From positions 1 through 7,473 of the forward strand of contig URMC01000078.1 of the NCBI GenBank assembly GCA_900548735.1: a stretch of DNA of 7,473 bases, given 5' to 3'. Source of the DNA: an uncultured Eubacteriales bacterium (GTDB lineage: Bacteria > Bacillota > Clostridia > Oscillospirales > CAG-272). Positions 4,928 to 7,473 of the stretch are shown one piece after another; within the stretch, counting starts at the first letter, position 1, and each line of letters begins with the position of its first letter. The position numbers and the translations under genes were made by a program. Under the pieces are notes generated by a model that saw nothing but the letters and a program-made list of their open reading frames with translations, did not search any database and was not told the origin of the DNA.

Positions 4928-7255
4928 ATGCGAAAGATTATCCGCTTGCAGGACGGGTGGAAATTCCACCGCGGGGACGTGGAGCCCCACTACCCGAAAT
5001 TCAAGGGCGTTGCTTACGTCGGCGCCAAAACCGAGCGCGCCAAACAGGGTCCCGCCTGCAAAGATTACATCATTAACGATCCGTTTTCCCGCAATCACGT
5101 CCATTCCGCCGAGGATTGGGAGACCGTCAGCGTCCCGCATGACTACCACGCCGCCGACGGCTATGACCCGAACGAAAACGAGGCGCTGGGCTTCTGCCGT
5201 TACGAAAAGGGCTGGTACGTGCTGCGTTTTACCGTCTCCCCGGAGGAGGCAGACCGGCGGCTGACACTTTATTTTGAGGGCGTGACCACCCACGCCACCG
5301 TGTGGCTGAACGGGTTTTTGATGAAACATAACTTCTGCGGCTATACCTCCTTTGAGGTGGACATTACCGACGCCGCGCGCGTCGGTGAGGAGAACGTGCT
5401 GTCCGTCTATGTTTCCACCGAAGAAACCGAGGGCTGGTGGTACGAGGGCGGCGGCATCACCCGCCCCGTGTGGCTGGTCTCTGCCGCAAAAACTGCCGTG
5501 GATCTTTACGGCGTGTACGTCAAGCCCGAACGGCAAAACGACGGCACCTGGTGCGTGAAAACCGAGACTACCGTGCGCAACGATACCGACGGCACCGTGG
5601 CGCTCCGCGTGGAAAACACGATTCTGGACGCGGACGGAAACGAGGTCGCCACCGCCGCCGCCGGCAGCAGAGCGCCGTGGCGCGAAAAGCGCGTTTTGCA
5701 TACCGTGATGGGGGTAAACGCCCCCGCGCTCTGGTCGCCGGAGACTCCCGCGCTGTACACCATGCGCACGCGCGTGTTCCGCGGGGAGAAGTGCGTGGAT
5801 GAGGTCACCGACCGCTTCGGTTTCCGCACGTTTGTCACCGACCCCGAAAACGGGCTGTTTATCAACGGCAAACCTTATAAAATCAAGGGTTTCTGCGGGC
5901 ACGAGAGCGTGGGGCTTTGCGGGCGCGCCGTGCCGGATAACTTACAACGTTACCGGGTGAAACTCATGCAGGAGATGGGCGCTAACGGCTACCGCACCAG
6001 CCATTATCCGCAGTCCGTGGCGCTGATGGACGCGCTGGACGAGGCGGGCTTTATCGTGATGGACGAAACCCGGTGGTTTGAATCCACCGAGGAGGGGCTG
6101 GCGCAGCTGGAAATGCTGGTCAAGCGTGACCGCAACCGCCCCGGCGTGTTTTTCTGGTCGGTCGGCAATGAGGAGTTTCTTGCCACCGATGAGCGCGGAC
6201 GGCGGATTTTCAAAACGATGAAAGCGTTCGTGAAAAAGCTGGACGACCGCCCCGTCACCATGGCAGTGACCGAAAAGCCGATCAACGCGGTGGTTTTTGA
6301 CGAGTGTGACGCCATCGGCATCAATTATAAATGGGATCATTACGTCCCCGTGCACGAAAAGCATCCGACAAAACCGATGTTTTCCGCCGAGTGCGGCGCC
6401 ACCGGCACCACCAAGGGCTGGTATTTTGAGGACGACCCCGCCGGCGGGCACGTCACCGCCTATGACCATACCGTCAACAACGCGTTTCGCAGCCGGGAGT
6501 TTTCGTGGAAATTCCTGCTCGAAACCAAATGGGTGATGGGCGGCTACCACTGGAACCTCGGCGAGTACCGCGGGGAGGCGGTCTGGCCGCGCGTTTCCTC
6601 GGTCAGCGGCACGCTGGATTGGTGCCTGCGGAAAAAGGACGCGTTTTGGCAGCATCAGGCGTTTTTCACCGACACGCCGATGGTGCACGTGCTTCCGCAC
6701 TGGAACTTTGCGGGGATGGAGGGGGAGCCGATCCGCGTGGTGGCGTATACCAACCAACCGCGGGCGGAACTGTTCCTCAACGGCAAAAACCTTGGCGCCG
6801 TTGCCGTGGAGCGTTACGGCCACGCCGAATGGCAGGTGCCCTACGCCCCCGGAAACATCGAAGTGCGTGTATATAATAAGGTAGGAACTCTTACCGCCAC
6901 CGACCGCCGGGAGACCACGGGCGCGCCCGTGGCACTGCGGCTGGTTGCCGACACTGCGGACGTGGCGGCAAACGGGCGGGATCTGGCGCTGATTACCTGT
7001 GAGGTCGTGGACGCCGCCGGGCGCGTGGTGCCGGACGCCGAAGTGCCGGTGCGCTTTGCCGTGTCGGGCGCAGGCAGCTTTTATTCCAGCGGCGCGATCA
7101 ATACCGACCACACGCCGATTACCTCGCCGGAGCGCACCACCTGGTGCGGCACCGCCACGGCCGCTGTGCGCACGGGCAAAGAGCCGGGCGAGTGCACCGT
7201 CATTGCCACCGCCGGGGGGCTCTCCTCTGCGGTGTTCCGCTTTGCGGTAAAATAA
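4928..7255 (+). CDS. Glycoside hydrolase family 2, beta-galactosidase type with DUF4982
   Basis: A 775-residue retaining beta-glycosidase with no signal peptide, so cytoplasmic. Domains in order: sugar-binding jelly roll (about 3-185, with GWYVLRFTV, VWLNG and GGITRPVWL), Ig-like domain (about 188-302, ending DRFGFRTF), catalytic TIM barrel (about 305-560), DUF4982 (about 575-645, with HVLPHWNF and ELFLNGKNLG) and a C-terminal Ig-like domain (about 665-773). The acid/base is Glu415 in WSVGNEE and the nucleophile is Glu488 in PMFSAECG. It is shorter than the 1,023-residue E. coli LacZ but normal for DUF4982-containing GH2 enzymes. Beta-galactosidase is the default call; beta-glucuronidase, beta-mannosidase or another beta-glycoside activity is possible. 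AAAGGAGG, seven bases before ATG 4928, is the strongest ribosome site in the window. It has its own promoter and ends at a GC-rich terminator before the rRNA promoter. Confidence 0.94.
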   Translation: MRKIIRLQDGWKFHRGDVEPHYPKFKGVAYVGAKTERAKQGPACKDYIINDPFSRNHVHSAEDWETVSVPHDYHAADGYDPNENEALGFCRYEKGWYVLRFTVSPEEADRRLTLYFEGVTTHATVWLNGFLMKHNFCGYTSFEVDITDAARVGEENVLSVYVSTEETEGWWYEGGGITRPVWLVSAAKTAVDLYGVYVKPERQNDGTWCVKTETTVRNDTDGTVALRVENTILDADGNEVATAAAGSRAPWREKRVLHTVMGVNAPALWSPETPALYTMRTRVFRGEKCVDEVTDRFGFRTFVTDPENGLFINGKPYKIKGFCGHESVGLCGRAVPDNLQRYRVKLMQEMGANGYRTSHYPQSVALMDALDEAGFIVMDETRWFESTEEGLAQLEMLVKRDRNRPGVFFWSVGNEEFLATDERGRRIFKTMKAFVKKLDDRPVTMAVTEKPINAVVFDECDAIGINYKWDHYVPVHEKHPTKPMFSAECGATGTTKGWYFEDDPAGGHVTAYDHTVNNAFRSREFSWKFLLETKWVMGGYHWNLGEYRGEAVWPRVSSVSGTLDWCLRKKDAFWQHQAFFTDTPMVHVLPHWNFAGMEGEPIRVVAYTNQPRAELFLNGKNLGAVAVERYGHAEWQVPYAPGNIEVRVYNKVGTLTATDRRETTGAPVALRLVADTADVAANGRDLALITCEVVDAAGRVVPDAEVPVRFAVSGAGSFYSSGAINTDHTPITSPERTTWCGTATAAVRTGKEPGECTVIATAGGLSSAVFRFAVK

Positions 7256-7269
7256 ATACAACTGACGCT

Positions 7270-7299
7270 ATCCGGGGCGCGGCGCGCCCCGGATTTTCT
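7270..7299 (+). terminator. Intrinsic terminator after the GH2 gene
   Basis: TCCGGGGCGC (7271-7280) pairs perfectly with GCGCCCCGGA (7284-7293) around a GGC loop, extended by an A-T pair (7270/7294), then TTTTCT. The T tract is short, but the stem is very strong. It separates GH2 transcription from the rRNA promoter about 40 bases on. Confidence 0.8.
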
Positions 7300-7301
7300 G
7301 T

Positions 7302-7332
7302 ACCAAAATTTTTTTGAGAAATTTTCAAAAAA
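7302..7332 (+). promoter_or_regulatory. AT-rich UP-like element of the rRNA promoter
   Basis: The 31 bases are almost only A and T, with phased A and T tracts (CAAAATTTTTTT, AAATTTTCAAAAAA), and lie directly upstream of a -35 element. Such UP elements bind the RNA polymerase alpha C-terminal domain and are typical of rRNA promoters. Confidence 0.6.
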
Positions 7333-7335
7333 GGG

Positions 7336-7364
7336 TTGACAAGCCCCCTAAAGTGTGGTAAAAT
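7336..7364 (+). promoter_or_regulatory. rRNA operon promoter
   Basis: TTGACA (7336-7341), a 17-base spacer, an extended -10 TGG (7356-7358) and TAAAAT (7359-7364). Transcription should start near 7371. Perfect -35, near-perfect -10, upstream AT element and the boxA-like leader motif together point to an rRNA operon promoter. Confidence 0.8.
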
Positions 7365-7370
7365 AGCAAA

Positions 7371-7473
7371 GCTGTCGCAAGAAAGCGATGGCGGAACGGT
7401 CTTTGAAAATTGAACAACAAGAGATAAGTATGAAGCATAGTATGTGCGAAAGAAAATCTCGGCAATTCTGAAA
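7371..7473 (+). ncRNA. Leader of an rRNA operon (5' external spacer), partial
   Basis: The leader starts with a hairpin, GCTGTCGC (7371-7378) with GCGATGGC (7385-7392), 8 bp including two G-U pairs. Next comes GGTCTTTGAAAATTGAACAA (7398-7417), a motif found before 16S genes and in 16S-23S spacers of Clostridia and Bacilli, whose TCTTTGAAAA part is boxA-like and serves rRNA antitermination. The rest, to the window edge, carries no gene. The 16S start is not reached, so the operon is inferred. Confidence 0.7.

Noticed and set aside
4880..7261. Minus-strand open frames opposite the GH2 gene (4880-5902 and 5942-7261)
   Set aside because: Same composition effect; they lie opposite conserved GH2 motifs and match no family I recognise.
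7371..7473. 16S rRNA or tRNA gene inside the window
   Set aside because: No 16S start (AGAGTTTGAT-type) and no tRNA cloverleaf is present; only the leader is in view.

Overview
This 7.5 kb stretch looks like chromosomal DNA of a GC-rich, fibre- or glycan-degrading member of the Clostridia, perhaps an Oscillospirales- or Christensenellales-type gut bacterium. The indications are GC-rich coding sequence beside AT-rich promoters of Bacillota (sigma-A) type, Shine-Dalgarno sites before all genes, dispersed palindromic repeats between genes, and an rRNA-operon leader with the sequence TCTTTGAAAATTGAACAA at the right end. The taxon is inferred from these style features only; there is no marker gene in the window.

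Layout, all genes on the + strand: (1) 1-286, a C-rich, hairpin-bearing non-coding start, then a perfect-consensus promoter. (2) 287-1579, a class II aldolase/adducin-family protein made of two tandem aldolase folds; only the first keeps the metal-binding and catalytic residues. (3) 1580-1881, a non-coding gap with a compound hairpin repeat, then a terminator-like hairpin that overlaps the next promoter. (4) 1882-4365, a cytoplasmic glycoside hydrolase family 31 (GH31) enzyme. (5) 4366-4927, a 562-base gap packed with palindromic repeats, then a promoter. (6) 4928-7255, a cytoplasmic GH2 enzyme of the beta-galactosidase type with a DUF4982 domain. (7) 7256-7473, a terminator, an AT-rich UP-like element, a strong promoter and an rRNA-operon leader with a boxA-like motif. 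The 16S gene itself would start beyond the right edge.

Neither hydrolase has a signal peptide, so they probably act on short oligosaccharides or glycosides after import: GH31 removes alpha-linked and GH2 beta-linked non-reducing-end sugars. The aldolase could split a phosphorylated ketose (fuculose- or rhamnulose-phosphate type) further down such a pathway. Each gene has its own recognisable promoter and the gaps are long, so this is a loose cluster of sugar-catabolism genes and not an operon. No transporter, regulator or kinase is in view.

I found no convincing wholly new system. The best leads are the aldolase with its degenerate second domain, two intergenic repeat families that each recur within the window, and the terminator/promoter overlap before the GH31 gene.
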